Assembly (NCBI RefSeq): GCF_023614235.1
Contig: NZ_CP094264.1
Span: 1,116,001 to 1,180,000, forward strand
Reading direction: 5' to 3'
From: Streptomyces sp. MRC013
Lineage (GTDB): Bacteria; Actinomycetota; Actinomycetes; Streptomycetales; Streptomycetaceae
DNA length: 64,000 bases
Shown: piece by piece, positions 18,500 to 27,413 of the stretch
Numbering within the stretch: the stretch's first letter is position 1
Layout: each line of letters opens with the position of its first letter
Notes under the pieces: generated by a model
Seen by the model: only the letters and a program-made list of their open reading frames with translations
Database searches by the model: none
What the model was told of the DNA's origin: nothing
Made by a program: the position numbers and the translations under genes

Positions 18500-19247
18500 G
18501 CGTCGCCCCGCTCCGCTTCCGGGGCCGCGATCCCAGCCGTGCCAGCGGCCCGTACGCGGCCCCGCCCAGCACCAGCGCGGCGCCGATCGCCACGGCCCAG
18601 GCCAGCGGCCGTACGGGGCCGGGGGCCGACACTCCGCCCGGCAGGGCGGCGAAGCCCTGCGGCCGGTCGACCATCCCGAGCCCGCCCGGCGGCCACACGA
18701 CGGCGTCGAGCCGGGCGGCGACGGCGCTGCGGGGCACCGACCCCCTCCCGGCGTCCTGGAGGTGCGCCCGCGAGTCCTGCGATCCCGCGCGCTGGTCGCC
18801 GAGGAGGAAGAGGCTCCCCTCCGGCACGGTCGCGGCGAACTCCGTCGGCGAGGCGGCCTCCCCCGCGCCCCAGCCCTGGGAGCGCAGGTACGGTTCCCGG
18901 ACGGGCTCGCCGTCGACGGTGAGCCGGCCGTCCGCGTCGCAGCAGGCGACCTCCTCGCCGCCGAGGCCGACGACCCGCTTGACCATGGGCAGGTCGCCCC
19001 AGGTGCGGTCCGTGAAGACCACCACGTCGCCGCGCCGCACCTCGGAGCCGTCGATCCGTTGGGCCAGGACCCGGTCGCCCGCCCCGACGGTCGGGCTCAT
19101 CGAGTCGGTGGGCACCGTGTAGGGGCGGTACAGGACGGCTCCGCAGGCGAACCCGCCGAGGAACAGCACACAGCCGACGGCCACGGCCAGCCCCGACAGC
19201 ACGCCGCCGAGACAGCCGCGACCGCCCGTACGCATCGTTCCGCCCAT
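18492..19247 (-). CDS. sipZ: type I signal peptidase SipZ
   Basis: A membrane signal peptidase that removes signal peptides from Sec/Tat substrates on the outer face. The 251-residue product has an N-terminal transmembrane anchor (GLAVAVGCVLFLGGF), box B with the nucleophile in PTDSMSPT, the general-base Lys in MVKRVVGLGG, the GDQR-type box E with QDSR, and a C-terminal transmembrane helix. ATG at 19247 has GGGGAG seven bases upstream. It is the last of four tandem sip genes and overlaps the NUDIX gene, matching the S. lividans order in which sipZ starts a separate unit. Confidence 0.9.
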   Translation of the reverse strand: MGGTMRTGGRGCLGGVLSGLAVAVGCVLFLGGFACGAVLYRPYTVPTDSMSPTVGAGDRVLAQRIDGSEVRRGDVVVFTDRTWGDLPMVKRVVGLGGEEVACCDADGRLTVDGEPVREPYLRSQGWGAGEAASPTEFAATVPEGSLFLLGDQRAGSQDSRAHLQDAGRGSVPRSAVAARLDAVVWPPGGLGMVDRPQGFAALPGGVSAPGPVRPLAWAVAIGAALVLGGAAYGPLARLGSRPRKRSGATRG

Positions 19248-19337
19248 CCCAGCACTCCCCGCTCAGGAGATCGAGTGTCCCGGGAGGGCACCCTACCCGC
19301 GCCCGCTACCGGGCGGTACGCCCCGCGGAGGCGCCGC

Positions 19338-20351
19338 TCAGGAGCGCGTGGCCGCGGCGTCGCGCGCGAGGATCCGGCCGCGGCGCCACAGCACCAGCGG
19401 CAGGGCGCCGGCGAGTCCCAGGGCCCCGGGGCCGGCGGCCGCAGCGGCGGCCGCGCCCAGCCCGGGCCGGTCGAACGCGTCCGGGACCGGCAGGGCCGAC
19501 CAGCGGTCGAACGGCCAGGCGACGCTGATCGCGCGGCCCACGACCTTCTCGTTGGCGACCGTGCCGCCGCCCGGGAGCTCCCGGTGGTAGCGGGAGTCCA
19601 GCGAGTTCTGCCGGTTGTCGCCCATCACCCAGACGCGGCCCTCGGGCACCTCGACCGGCCCGAAGGGCTCGTCGTCGCACGGCGTGGAACCCGGGTACAG
19701 GTACGGGGTCTCCTCCAGCGCCTTGCCGTTGACGTGGACCTTTCCGCCCTTCTTGCACTCGACGGTGTCACCGCCGACCCCGATGACGCGCTTGATCAGG
19801 TTCTGCTTGTCGGGCGGCGGCATCAGGCCGACGAAGCTGAGGAACCGCTGCAGCGGGTTCTGCTCGGGTGCGGGCTCGTCCAGCCAGCCGCCGGGATCCT
19901 CGAAGACGACGACCTCGCCGCGCTCCGGCTCGGAGCCGAACCAGGGGGTGAGCTTGTCGACCAGCACCCGGTCGCCGCGCTGCAGCGTGTTCATCATCGA
20001 CTCGGAGGGGATGGAGAAGGCCTGCACCAGGAAGGTCTTGATCAGCAGCGCCAGCAGCAGGGCGATGCCGATCAGCAGCGGCAGTTCCTTCCAGAAGGAG
20101 CGCTGCTTCCTCGGCTGCGGCAGGTCGCCGTCGTCCACGCTGTCGTCGTCCACGCTGTCTTCCTCGGCGTTCTCGGCGTTCTCGGCGCTCCCCGCGCCGG
20201 CTGCGTGCGGCGCGTCGCTCCGGAGGGCCGCGCTCTCGGTCACGCCCGCGGCGGGCGCCCCGCCCGGGCCGGGGGACGGGTCCGCGAGCGGCTCGCGCCC
20301 CTTCTCCGGCTCATCGCGTCCGGACCGCGCGCCGACCGCCAGATCCCCCAC
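19338..20351 (-). CDS. sipY: type I signal peptidase SipY
   Basis: This 337-residue enzyme has a long acidic cytoplasmic N-terminus (repeats of AEN and DSVDD), an N-terminal anchor (LPLLIGIALLLALLI), and the catalytic Ser in PSESMMNT. The catalytic Lys is in NLIKRVIGVGGD, box E is GDNRQNSLDSR, and a C-terminal transmembrane segment follows. SipY is the main signal peptidase in S. lividans. I chose GTG at 20351 because GAGGAG (20357-20362) lies five bases upstream; the GTG at 20357 would overlap that site. It follows sipX closely. Confidence 0.9.
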   Translation of the reverse strand: MGDLAVGARSGRDEPEKGREPLADPSPGPGGAPAAGVTESAALRSDAPHAAGAGSAENAENAEEDSVDDDSVDDGDLPQPRKQRSFWKELPLLIGIALLLALLIKTFLVQAFSIPSESMMNTLQRGDRVLVDKLTPWFGSEPERGEVVVFEDPGGWLDEPAPEQNPLQRFLSFVGLMPPPDKQNLIKRVIGVGGDTVECKKGGKVHVNGKALEETPYLYPGSTPCDDEPFGPVEVPEGRVWVMGDNRQNSLDSRYHRELPGGGTVANEKVVGRAISVAWPFDRWSALPVPDAFDRPGLGAAAAAAAGPGALGLAGALPLVLWRRGRILARDAAATRS

Positions 20352-20360
20352 GTCCACTCC

Positions 20361-21312
20361 TCAATCCGTGTTCTCGCCCGCCCCCGAACCAGGGGGAGGC
20401 CCATCACTCCCATAACGAGCGGGAGTTCCGCAGGGGTCGGGAGCCGTAGCGATCCGTTCGCGTACCAGGAGGACACACTATGCGACGCGCCGAGCGCCGT
20501 CGCGGTCCCGGGCGGCGCGTCCGGGACCGCGGCGAACGCGTCCCCGCCGTCCAGTCCGCGCCAGTGGCCGAACGGCCAGGCGATCGCGAAGGCGCGCCCC
20601 ACGACCTGCTCCTCCGCGATCGTCCCCCGGAACGGTCCGTCGAGGTGGAAGCGCGAGTCGGCGGAGGCGGAGCGGTGGTCCCCCAGCACGAACAGCCGCC
20701 CCCGGGGACCTCGACCTCGAACGGGATCCGCGAGGGCTCGTCACCCGGATGGAGGTACGGCTCGTCCAGGGGCACGCCGTTGACGGTCACGCGCCCGTTC
20801 GCGTCGCAGCACGCGACGGTGTCCCCGCCGACGGCGATCACCCGCTTGATGAGGTCCTGCGCGCCGTCGGAGGGCAGCAGGCCGATGAACGACAGGGCCC
20901 ACTTGGCCCGGGCGACCAGCGGGGCGTCCCGCGGCTCCGCCCGCTCGGAACCGAGCCAGCCGCCGGGGTCGCGGAAGACGACGACGTCGCCGCGTTCCGG
21001 CCGCGCTCCGAACCAGGGGGTCAGCTTGTCGACCAGGACGCGGTCGTCGATCCGGATCGTCTGCTCCATGGAGCCGGACGGAATGACGAACGCCTGCACC
21101 AGGAAGGTCTTCAGGACGAGCGCGATGAGCACCGCGGCGGTGACGAGCAGGGGGATCTCCCTGATCCCGGACCGGCGCCTGCGCCGCTTCACCCTGCGGG
21201 CGAGCCTGCGCCGCTCGGCCCGGCCGGGCAGCGGGCGGCGGCCGTCCGCGGTCCGCGAGGCGGACGGCCCGGGGCGGGCGCGATGGCCGCCGCGCCGGCC
21301 GCGGCTACCCAT
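20361..21312 (-). pseudogene. sipX: type I signal peptidase SipX, frameshifted as read
   Basis: The N-terminal part is a normal signal peptidase: a basic cytoplasmic leader, one anchor, Ser in PSGSMEQT, and Lys in DLIKRVIAVGGD. After EVEVPGG the frame turns into Ser/Arg-rich nonsense, while the missing box E (LGDHRSASADSR) and C-terminal part continue in the neighbouring frame down to about 20400. One extra base in the C5 run at 20699-20703 joins them. A second added base in the G5 run at 20392-20396 would give a stop at 20361, a length of 317 residues and normal spacing to sipY. Both changes are simple homopolymer fixes, so the gene may be intact in the organism. Its start overlaps the sipW stop by eight bases. 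Confidence 0.8.
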
Positions 21313-22057
21313 GGCCCCCGCCCGGGACCGGGGCGTCCGGTACGGCCCCGAAGGCGTCCGTCGCGTCGATGCCGGACCAGCGCCGCGCCGGCCAGCCGAT
21401 CCAGTCGGCCCGGCCGATCACCATGTCGACGGGGACCGTGCCGCCGCCGGGCGCGCCCAGGTGGTCGCGGGAGTCGCGGGACTGACCGCGGTGGTCGCCC
21501 ATGACCCACAGGGTGCCGTCCGGCACCACGATGTCGAACCGCACCTCGGAGGGGGCGTCGCCGGGGTGGAGGTACCCCTCCCGGACGGGGGCGCCGTTCA
21601 CCTCGATCCTGCCCGCCGCGTCGCAGCACACCACCCGGTCGCCGCCGACGCCCACGACGCGCTTGACGAAGCCGGTGCCGGCGGGTTCCGCGAGGCCCAG
21701 TGCCGCCGCGGTGTCGTGCAGGAGCCCGGTGACCGGGCCCTTCTCCGGAACGCCGTGGACGAAGGAGCCGGCCCCGTCGAAGACGACGACGTCCCCGCGC
21801 GCGGGCCCGGCGCCGAAGCGGTACGCCAGCTTGTTGACGATCACCCGGTCGCCCACCCGGAGCGTCGGCTCCATCGACCCGCTGGGGATCTGGAAGGGCT
21901 GGATGACGAAGTGGCCGACGAGCAGCGTGCCGACGGCCCAGGCGAGGCCGAACAGGCCGACGGTGCGCCGGGAAAGCGCGAAGCGCGACCTCCGCTCCGG
22001 CCGCCTTCCGGCGTCGGGGGGGAGGTCGCGCTCCGTGTGCTTGGCTTCGGTGTCCAT
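21305..22057 (-). CDS. sipW: type I signal peptidase SipW
   Basis: A 250-residue signal peptidase with an N-terminal anchor (TVGLFGLAWAVGTLLVGHF), the nucleophile in PSGSMEPT, the Lys in GFVKRVVGVGGD, and box E GDHRGQSRDSR. It ends without a second hydrophobic segment, which agrees with SipW of S. lividans, the one member of the quartet that lacks the C-terminal anchor. ATG at 22057 was chosen because upstream frame sequence belongs to the rplS shadow. It overlaps sipX, and rplS lies 68 bases upstream on the same strand. Confidence 0.9.
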   Translation of the reverse strand: MDTEAKHTERDLPPDAGRRPERRSRFALSRRTVGLFGLAWAVGTLLVGHFVIQPFQIPSGSMEPTLRVGDRVIVNKLAYRFGAGPARGDVVVFDGAGSFVHGVPEKGPVTGLLHDTAAALGLAEPAGTGFVKRVVGVGGDRVVCCDAAGRIEVNGAPVREGYLHPGDAPSEVRFDIVVPDGTLWVMGDHRGQSRDSRDHLGAPGGGTVPVDMVIGRADWIGWPARRWSGIDATDAFGAVPDAPVPGGGHG

Positions 22058-22124
22058 CGGGGCGAGCCTAACCGGCCGTCCGTGGAGCTCGCCCGAGGCG
22101 TGGACGCGCGGGCCGAGCCGGGGC

Positions 22125-22475
22125 TCAGTTGTCGCGCTTCTCCTTGATCTTCGCGGCCTTGCCGCGCAGCTCGCGGAGGTAGTACAGCTTCGCACGGCGG
22201 ACGTCACCGCGGGTGACGAGCTCGATCTTCTCGAAGATCGGGCTGTGCACCGGGAAGGTGCGCTCGACGCCGACGGAGAAGGAGACCTTGCGGACGGTGA
22301 AGGTCTCGGAGACGCCGGAGCCCTGGCGGCGGATGACGACGCCCTTGAACTGCTGGATCCGGGAGCGGTTGCCCTCGATGACGCGAACGTGGACGTTCAC
22401 GGTGTCACCGGGGCGGAACGCGGGGATGTCGGTCCGCAGGGACGCGGCGTTGACGGTGTCGAGCACGTGGGACAT
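22125..22475 (-). CDS. rplS: 50S ribosomal protein L19
   Basis: The 116-residue product matches L19, which sits at the 30S/50S interface. Family motifs are [43 protein letters not shown] and [21 protein letters not shown] at the C-terminus. ATG 22475 gives the usual length. It closes the rpsP-khpA-rimM-trmD-rplS ribosome-maturation group, separated from trmD by 130 bases, and precedes sipW. Confidence 0.95.
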   Translation of the reverse strand: MSHVLDTVNAASLRTDIPAFRPGDTVNVHVRVIEGNRSRIQQFKGVVIRRQGSGVSETFTVRKVSFSVGVERTFPVHSPIFEKIELVTRGDVRRAKLYYLRELRGKAAKIKEKRDN

Positions 22476-22605
22476 GGTCGTCTGCTTCCTCGCTGATGCC
22501 ACAGGTCATCAGCGGAAACTGGAAAGTCGGGGTCGGGTGGCCGTGCGTCGGGTGCGGCGCGTGTCCCCCTGTGGCAGGGGCGCCGACCGGGCGTACGGCA
22601 GCGGC

Positions 22606-23427
22606 CTATTCTTCCACGGTCCGCGGCCTGCGCCAAAATCGGCCGTCCGGTTCGGATGCCCAGCCGAGCAGGGAGAGGGTCTCGCGGTCCTTCCTGTCGA
22701 AGGCGGCGGGATCGCACCGCTCGACGAGGTCGGGGCGGTTCAGCGCGGTGCGCCGGAGCGCCTCGTCCCGCCGCCACCGGGCGATCCTCCCGTGGTGGCC
22801 GCTGAGGAGGACGTCGGGGACGTCGTGGCCGCGCCAGACGGGGGGCTTGGTGTAGACGGGGCCCTCCAGGAGGTTGGCCATGGCGCCGGGCGCGAAGGAG
22901 TCGTCCCGGTGGGACTCGGCGTTGCCGAGGACGCCCGGGAGGAGCCGGGCCACCGCCTCGGTGATCACCAGTACGGCCGCCTCCCCACCGGCCAGGACGT
23001 AGTCGCCGATGGACACCTCGTACACGGGCATCCGCGTGGCGTACTCGTCCACGACCCGGCGGTCGATGCCCTCGTAGCGGGCCGGCGTGAAGAGCAGCCA
23101 CGGCCGCTGCGACAGCTCGACGGCGACTTCCTGGGTGAAGGGCCTTCCGCTGGGCGTGGGGACGACGAGTGCGGGCCCGCGGGCGCCGGCCTCGTATCCG
23201 GCGGCGATGACCTCGTCGAGGGCGTCGCCCCAGGGTTCGGTCTTCATGACCATGCCCGGACCGCCGCCGTAGGGCGTGTCGTCGACGGTGTGGTGCCGGT
23301 CGTACGTCCAGCGGCGCAGGTCGTGGACGTGGACGTCGAGCCGGCCGCGGGCGCGGGCCTTGCCGACGAGCGAGACGTCCAGCGGGTCGAGGTACTCGGG
23401 GAAGATCGTGACGACGTCGAGCCGCAT
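22606..23427 (-). CDS. trmD: tRNA (guanine37-N1)-methyltransferase
   Basis: TrmD methylates G37 of tRNAs reading CNN/GGG codons and prevents +1 frameshifting. The 273-residue SPOUT enzyme shows [28 protein letters not shown] (catalytic Asp region), the trefoil-knot SAM site with YEGIDRRV and SIGDYVLAGGE, and the PVYTKPPVWRG motif. Its ATG overlaps the rimM stop (TGATG), so the two genes are coupled. Confidence 0.95.
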   Translation of the reverse strand: MRLDVVTIFPEYLDPLDVSLVGKARARGRLDVHVHDLRRWTYDRHHTVDDTPYGGGPGMVMKTEPWGDALDEVIAAGYEAGARGPALVVPTPSGRPFTQEVAVELSQRPWLLFTPARYEGIDRRVVDEYATRMPVYEVSIGDYVLAGGEAAVLVITEAVARLLPGVLGNAESHRDDSFAPGAMANLLEGPVYTKPPVWRGHDVPDVLLSGHHGRIARWRRDEALRRTALNRPDLVERCDPAAFDRKDRETLSLLGWASEPDGRFWRRPRTVEE

Positions 23428-24023
23428 CAGCGACCGTCCCCGTCCCCGGCGGTCCCGCCCTCGGTCCCGGTGCCGGCGGGAGCGACCTCCCCGCGGGCCG
23501 AGGCGACGACGGCGCGGTCGTCGATGAGGCCCGGCGGCGGGGCGACGACCACCCTCTGCCCGTCGAGGTCGACCTCGGTGACGATCTCCTCGACGAAGGG
23601 GATCAGCACCTCGCCGCCGTCGGGGCGCTCGACGACGAACAGGTCCTGGTACGGCAGGTGGGAGACCTCGCTGATCCGGCCGACCTCGGTGCCGTCGGCG
23701 AGGACCACGTCGAGGTCGACCAACTGGTGGTCGTAGTACTCGTCCGGCTCCTCGGGACGCTCGTCGGGGTCGACCTCGGCGATGAGGAGGACGTTGCGCA
23801 GCGTCTCGGCGGCGTCTCGGTCGCGCACGCCCGCGAAGCGCAGCAGGAGCCGGCCGCTGTGGACGCGGCCGCTCTCGATGGTGAGGGGCCCGGCGGAGGC
23901 CGGGTCGGTGGCGAGTACGGCGCCGGGCGCGAGCCGCAGCTCCGGCTCGTCCGTACGCACCTCGACGGTGACCTCGCCCTTGATGCCGTGGGCGCGGCCG
24001 ATCCGCGCGACTACGAGCTGCAC
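23427..24023 (-). CDS. rimM: 16S rRNA processing protein RimM
   Basis: A 198-residue 30S-assembly factor that works on the 3' domain of 16S rRNA with S19. The N-terminal domain shows [18 protein letters not shown]; the C-terminal PRC-barrel has [28 protein letters not shown] and [10 protein letters not shown] low-complexity tail follows. GTG at 24023 is preceded by CAGGAA. It lies 83 bases after the KH-domain gene and overlaps trmD. Confidence 0.93.
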   Translation of the reverse strand: MQLVVARIGRAHGIKGEVTVEVRTDEPELRLAPGAVLATDPASAGPLTIESGRVHSGRLLLRFAGVRDRDAAETLRNVLLIAEVDPDERPEEPDEYYDHQLVDLDVVLADGTEVGRISEVSHLPYQDLFVVERPDGGEVLIPFVEEIVTEVDLDGQRVVVAPPPGLIDDRAVVASARGEVAPAGTGTEGGTAGDGDGR

Positions 24024-24106
24024 TTCCTGGACTCTCCTGTCGGACGACGACGGGCCGGGGCGGGCCGCAGCCCTCCCCGGCCCGTGCGCCGGTTGTTCAA
24101 CTTCGC

Positions 24107-24346
24107 TCAGCGAACCTGGTCCACGTCGACGAAGTCGACGCGGATCCCCCGGCCGCCGAGGGCACCCACGACCGTACGCAGTGCGCGCGCGGTACGGCCG
24201 TTGCGGCCGATCACCTTGCCGAGGTCGTCGGGGTGCACCCGGACCTCGAGCACTCGTCCGCGGCGCAGGTCGCGCGAGGCGACCCGCACGTCGTCGGCGT
24301 TGTCGACGATGCCCTTCACGAGGTGCTCGAGAGCCTCCTCGAGCAT
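24107..24346 (-). CDS. khpA: KH-domain RNA-binding protein KhpA
   Basis: A 79-residue single KH domain. The GxxG loop is seen in [13 protein letters not shown], followed by RVDFVD at the end. KhpA homologues bind RNA broadly and pair with KhpB/EloR in Gram-positive bacteria. The ATG at 24346 is only two bases past the rpsP stop, so it is co-translated with rpsP; rimM follows. Location between rpsP and rimM is conserved and supports the call. Confidence 0.92.
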   Translation of the reverse strand: MLEEALEHLVKGIVDNADDVRVASRDLRRGRVLEVRVHPDDLGKVIGRNGRTARALRTVVGALGGRGIRVDFVDVDQVR

Positions 24347-24348
24347 GC

Positions 24349-24792
24349 TCAGGCCTCGGTCGACTCGGAGGACGCGGCCTCGGCCCCGTCCGCCTTCTTG
24401 TCGGCCTTCTTGGCCTTCGGGGTGATGGCCTCACCCTTGGCGTCGTCGCCCTCGATCGACTTGGCGAAGGCCTCGAAGGAAGCGCGCTTGTCCTCCTTGG
24501 TGGCCGGGGCCAGCAGCGGCTTCTCCGGGGCCGGCAGGCCCTTGTGCTTCTGCCAGTCGCCGGTCAGCTTCAGGATCGCGAGGACCGGCTCGGTCGGCTG
24601 GGCGCCGACGGACAGCCAGTACTGCGCGCGCTCCGAGTCGACCTCGATGCGCGACGGGTTCTGCACCGGGTGGTACAGGCCGATCTCCTCGATCGCCCGG
24701 CCGTCACGGCGGGTGCGGGAGTCGGCGACGACGATGCGGTAGTGAGGCGAACGGATCTTGCCCAGACGCTTCAGCTTGATCTTGACTGCCAC
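24349..24792 (-). CDS. rpsP: 30S ribosomal protein S16
   Basis: S16 stabilises the 5' domain of the 30S subunit. The core [32 protein letters not shown] and [17 protein letters not shown] is complete. The protein is extended to 147 residues by a Lys/Ala/Glu-rich tail common in actinobacteria. It is the first gene of the rpsP-khpA-rimM-trmD unit. The 186 bases upstream, shared with the SprT-like gene end, should hold its promoter, but I could not fix hexamers with confidence. Confidence 0.95.
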   Translation of the reverse strand: MAVKIKLKRLGKIRSPHYRIVVADSRTRRDGRAIEEIGLYHPVQNPSRIEVDSERAQYWLSVGAQPTEPVLAILKLTGDWQKHKGLPAPEKPLLAPATKEDKRASFEAFAKSIEGDDAKGEAITPKAKKADKKADGAEAASSESTEA

Positions 24793-24978
24793 GGGTGTGG
24801 TGTCTCCTGGTCTTGACGTGGTTGGGCACGACGGGATGCCACGTGGGGTTGCGGTACCCGAGATGCCCGATGGACGCGTCAGCCGTAGGAGAGAGGGGTC
24901 CTGTTCGACTGTCGAGTACAGCTAGCCATTGTGCCACACCGCGCACGGCCGCCGGACCCCGGGACCGCGGACCGCGGG

Positions 24979-25652
24979 TCACCTGGCGGCACCCACCGCC
25001 TCCGGGATGCGGAAGGGCTTCCCGCAGCCGCCGCAGACGATCGGCGCCTGGGCCAGGACCGACGGGACCACCCGGACGTTGCGCCCGCAGTCGCAGACCG
25101 CCTTGACCCGCACGCCGCCGCCGGACGAGCCGTGCCGTGCGGCGGGTCCGCGGAAGGAGCGTTTGGTGTCGGCGGTCGCGGCGGCGGTGTGCGCCCTGAG
25201 TGCGCGCTGCAGCCGCTCGATCGTCGGCCGGTACCGGCGCTTGGCCTCGGGACTGAGCGTGACCAGCGAGAAGCCGCTGCTGGGGTGCGGCTCTTCGGAG
25301 TGGTCCAGGCCCATCTCCTCGGCGATCGCCAGGAACCGGCGGTTGTGGTAGCGGCCGGCACGGGAGGTGTCGCGGACCCCCGGGCGGCGGCGATGCCGTG
25401 GACCGCCTCATGGAGCAGCCTCTCGAAGGAGAGCTCCGCGCCGCAGGCGGACGAGGACTCTCCGATCAGGGACTCGGGCGCAGCGAGATCGGGTAGTTCG
25501 GGATGGTGCCTCTGGATGTCGGCCCACGCCCGTGCCAGTTCCGCGGCGAGGACAGGTGGTGTCGTGCTCACGTCGTGAACAACGAGCCGGGAGGCCGTCG
25601 GGTTCCATTCCGGGGCATCCCAAATATTTTGCACGTACCCGTCAGTTGCCAT
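24979..25652 (-). pseudogene. SprT-like zinc metallopeptidase family protein, frameshifted as read
   Basis: The first ~95 residues read normally from ATG 25652 (GTGAGGA upstream) to LLHEAVHGIAAARG, which contains an HExxH-like zinc site (HEAVH). The frame then shifts into low-complexity sequence. A different frame continues with GRYHNRRFLAIAEEMGLDH and ends with two paired cysteine motifs (CDCGRNV and CGGCGKPF). One added base in the C5 run at 25377-25381 fuses them into a 224-residue protein with a coherent fold: HExxH helix, a third ligand segment and a C-terminal zinc ribbon, the SprT/Spartan layout. Spartan proteins cut DNA-protein crosslinks in other organisms; that role is inferred here. 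It lies upstream of rpsP. Confidence 0.65.
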
Positions 25653-26094
25653 TGTTGTGTCCTCACGAGGGTCAGTGCGCTGATCTGCGGAAAAGCCACA
25701 CAGCTCACATCAAGATGGTACGTAGGGGCGCGGTCTCGGGCTCCCCGGGGCGTACACCCCGGCTTTCGCCCGTTCCCGCGCGCCGGTCTGTGCTCGCAGG
25801 GTGGCGTTCGGTGACGGTACATCACCGCGGGCGACGTTACCCTCACCCTCCGGGACCCACGCCACCGGCCCCACTGCCGTGGCGGGATTCGCACGGTGGC
25901 CCCACTATGGGAGGTGGTTCGTGCCGGGCCAGGGGGCGCACGACCGGGGCACGCGAGCACTGCGGCCCGATCCCCTGGACGCGGGGACGGAAGCGGAGTT
26001 CTCTGGCTGCGGACCGTGCGAGCGCACGTACACGGGGGCCGCCGACCAGGGCACGGACGCACAGATCGACTCTCGGCTGATTGGGGCGCTTTCG
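25653..26094. other. divergent intergenic region between the SprT-like gene and the methyltransferase
   Basis: These 442 bases should carry both promoters. The part next to the SprT-like gene (25620-25720) is less GC-rich than the surroundings. The plus-strand frame is open throughout from 25801, so a longer methyltransferase N-terminus is formally possible, but its composition is not protein-like. I identified no certain promoter. Confidence 0.4.
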
Positions 26095-26967
26095 ATGACA
26101 CCCATGCTCGTCCAGCACCACCCCCACCCGGCCCCGGCCCCCGCGGCCGTCGACGCGCCGGGGCGCGCCCGCGACTGGGCGGAGATCCAGGAGCGGATGC
26201 TGGTGCCGCTCTACGAAGCGGTGTACGAGCACCTGGAGGTCCGCGCCGGGACACGGCTCCTCGGTCTCGGCTGCGGCTCGGGGCTCGCCCTCCTCATGGC
26301 CGCCGCCCGCGGAGCCCGGGTCACCGGAGTGGACACCGACCGCGCACGCGTGGAGCTGGCCAGGGAGAGGCTGCTCCCCGACCCGGCGGCCGCGGGCCCC
26401 GGCTCCCGCGGCGGCCCCGGTCCGGAGCCCATAGTCCTGTGCGGCCCGCCCGACGCGGCCGCCGGCCCGGAGGGCCCCCCGTACAACCTCGTCACCGCCT
26501 TCCAGCCGGTCGGCTCCGCGGCCGGCGACTCCGACGGCCTCGTCCCCGTCCTCGCCCGCGCCGTCCCCCTGGCGGAGCGCGGCAGCGCCGTCGTCCTCAC
26601 CGGCTGGGGCCCGCCCGAGCGGTGCGCCGCGACCGCCGTGTTCCGCGTCGCCGGCCGGCTCGCCGAGCGGCTGTCCGGCCGCGGTGCCTGGCGGCCCGCC
26701 CGCCGCGACGACCTGGAGGAGGTGGCCGCACGCGCCGGACTCCGGCCCGACGGGTCCGGCCGGGTCTCCTGCCCCTTCGGCTACGCGGACACCGACAGCG
26801 CCGTACGCGGGCTTCTCTCCACGGGCCTCTTCGACGCGGCCGTGGCCGCCTCCGACCGGACGACCGTGGAGAAGGAGATCACCGAGGCGCTCCACCCCCA
26901 CGTCCGCCACGACGGCACGGTCTGGATGCCGAACGTCTTCCGGTACCTCGTCGCCCGGATCCGGTGA
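26095..26967 (+). CDS. SAM-dependent class I methyltransferase
   Basis: The 290-residue product has a Rossmann methyltransferase core: motif I LLGLGCGSGLAL, an acidic loop TGVDTDRAR ending strand 2, and later a LTGWGPPERC motif. An N-terminal helix (WAEIQERMLVPLYEAVYEHL) resembles small-molecule methyltransferases of the UbiE/Methyltransf_11 type. The substrate is unknown. ATG at 26095 is used; a second ATG at 26104 is possible. It stands alone on the plus strand next to ffh, with only a weak GGGGCG before the start. Confidence 0.75.
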   Translation: MTPMLVQHHPHPAPAPAAVDAPGRARDWAEIQERMLVPLYEAVYEHLEVRAGTRLLGLGCGSGLALLMAAARGARVTGVDTDRARVELARERLLPDPAAAGPGSRGGPGPEPIVLCGPPDAAAGPEGPPYNLVTAFQPVGSAAGDSDGLVPVLARAVPLAERGSAVVLTGWGPPERCAATAVFRVAGRLAERLSGRGAWRPARRDDLEEVAARAGLRPDGSGRVSCPFGYADTDSAVRGLLSTGLFDAAVAASDRTTVEKEITEALHPHVRHDGTVWMPNVFRYLVARIR

Positions 26968-27413
26968 GTCCGCCCCTCCGCGCGGCGGCCGACGGTGCCT
27001 CCCCGGAGCGCGCCGCGCCCCCGGTCCGGGGGCGCGGCCCCGGCGGGGCGTCCCTTCCTCCGACGCCGGCCTCGGGGCCTCCGCCGGCTTCCGGTCCTCC
27101 CCCGGCGGCGGGTGCCCGAGCGGCGCTCGCCGACGGTGTGCCGCATCCCGCCGTCCACCCCGGTCCGGTACCGCCGGCGAGCCCTCACACCGCCTCGCCA
27201 GGCGCCCCCGCGAGCCCCTCCCCCACCCGGCCGCTCCCCGCACCCCGCGTCGGGAGCACCGCGGACGTGCGGTCGGGCCGGGGGGCGGCCGGCGGGAGCC
27301 GGGGGGGCGGCGCCGCGGACGTGCGCCTTCCTCCGCCGGCGCGCACGGACAGAGGGGCGCCCGTCCGGGACGGGCGCCCCTCGACCGCCTCCACGGGCCG
27401 CCACCGGCCGGCG
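26968..27413. other. convergent intergenic region between the methyltransferase and ffh
   Basis: 446 bases of very GC-rich sequence between two convergent genes. I see no gene, RNA or promoter. The hairpin at 27352-27382 next to the ffh stop is the only clear element. Confidence 0.5.
27352..27382 (-). terminator. terminator hairpin after ffh
   Basis: GAGGGGCGCCCGTCC (27352-27366) and GGACGGGCGCCCCTC (27368-27382) are perfect complements, giving a stem of about 13 bp with a tight loop. It begins 31 bases downstream of the ffh stop on the minus strand. It could serve both convergent genes. Confidence 0.7.

Noticed and set aside
25801..26094. An N-terminal extension of the methyltransferase from 25801.
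   Set aside because: The extra ~98 residues have no methyltransferase features, and the region must contain two promoters; the compact start at 26095 is preferred.
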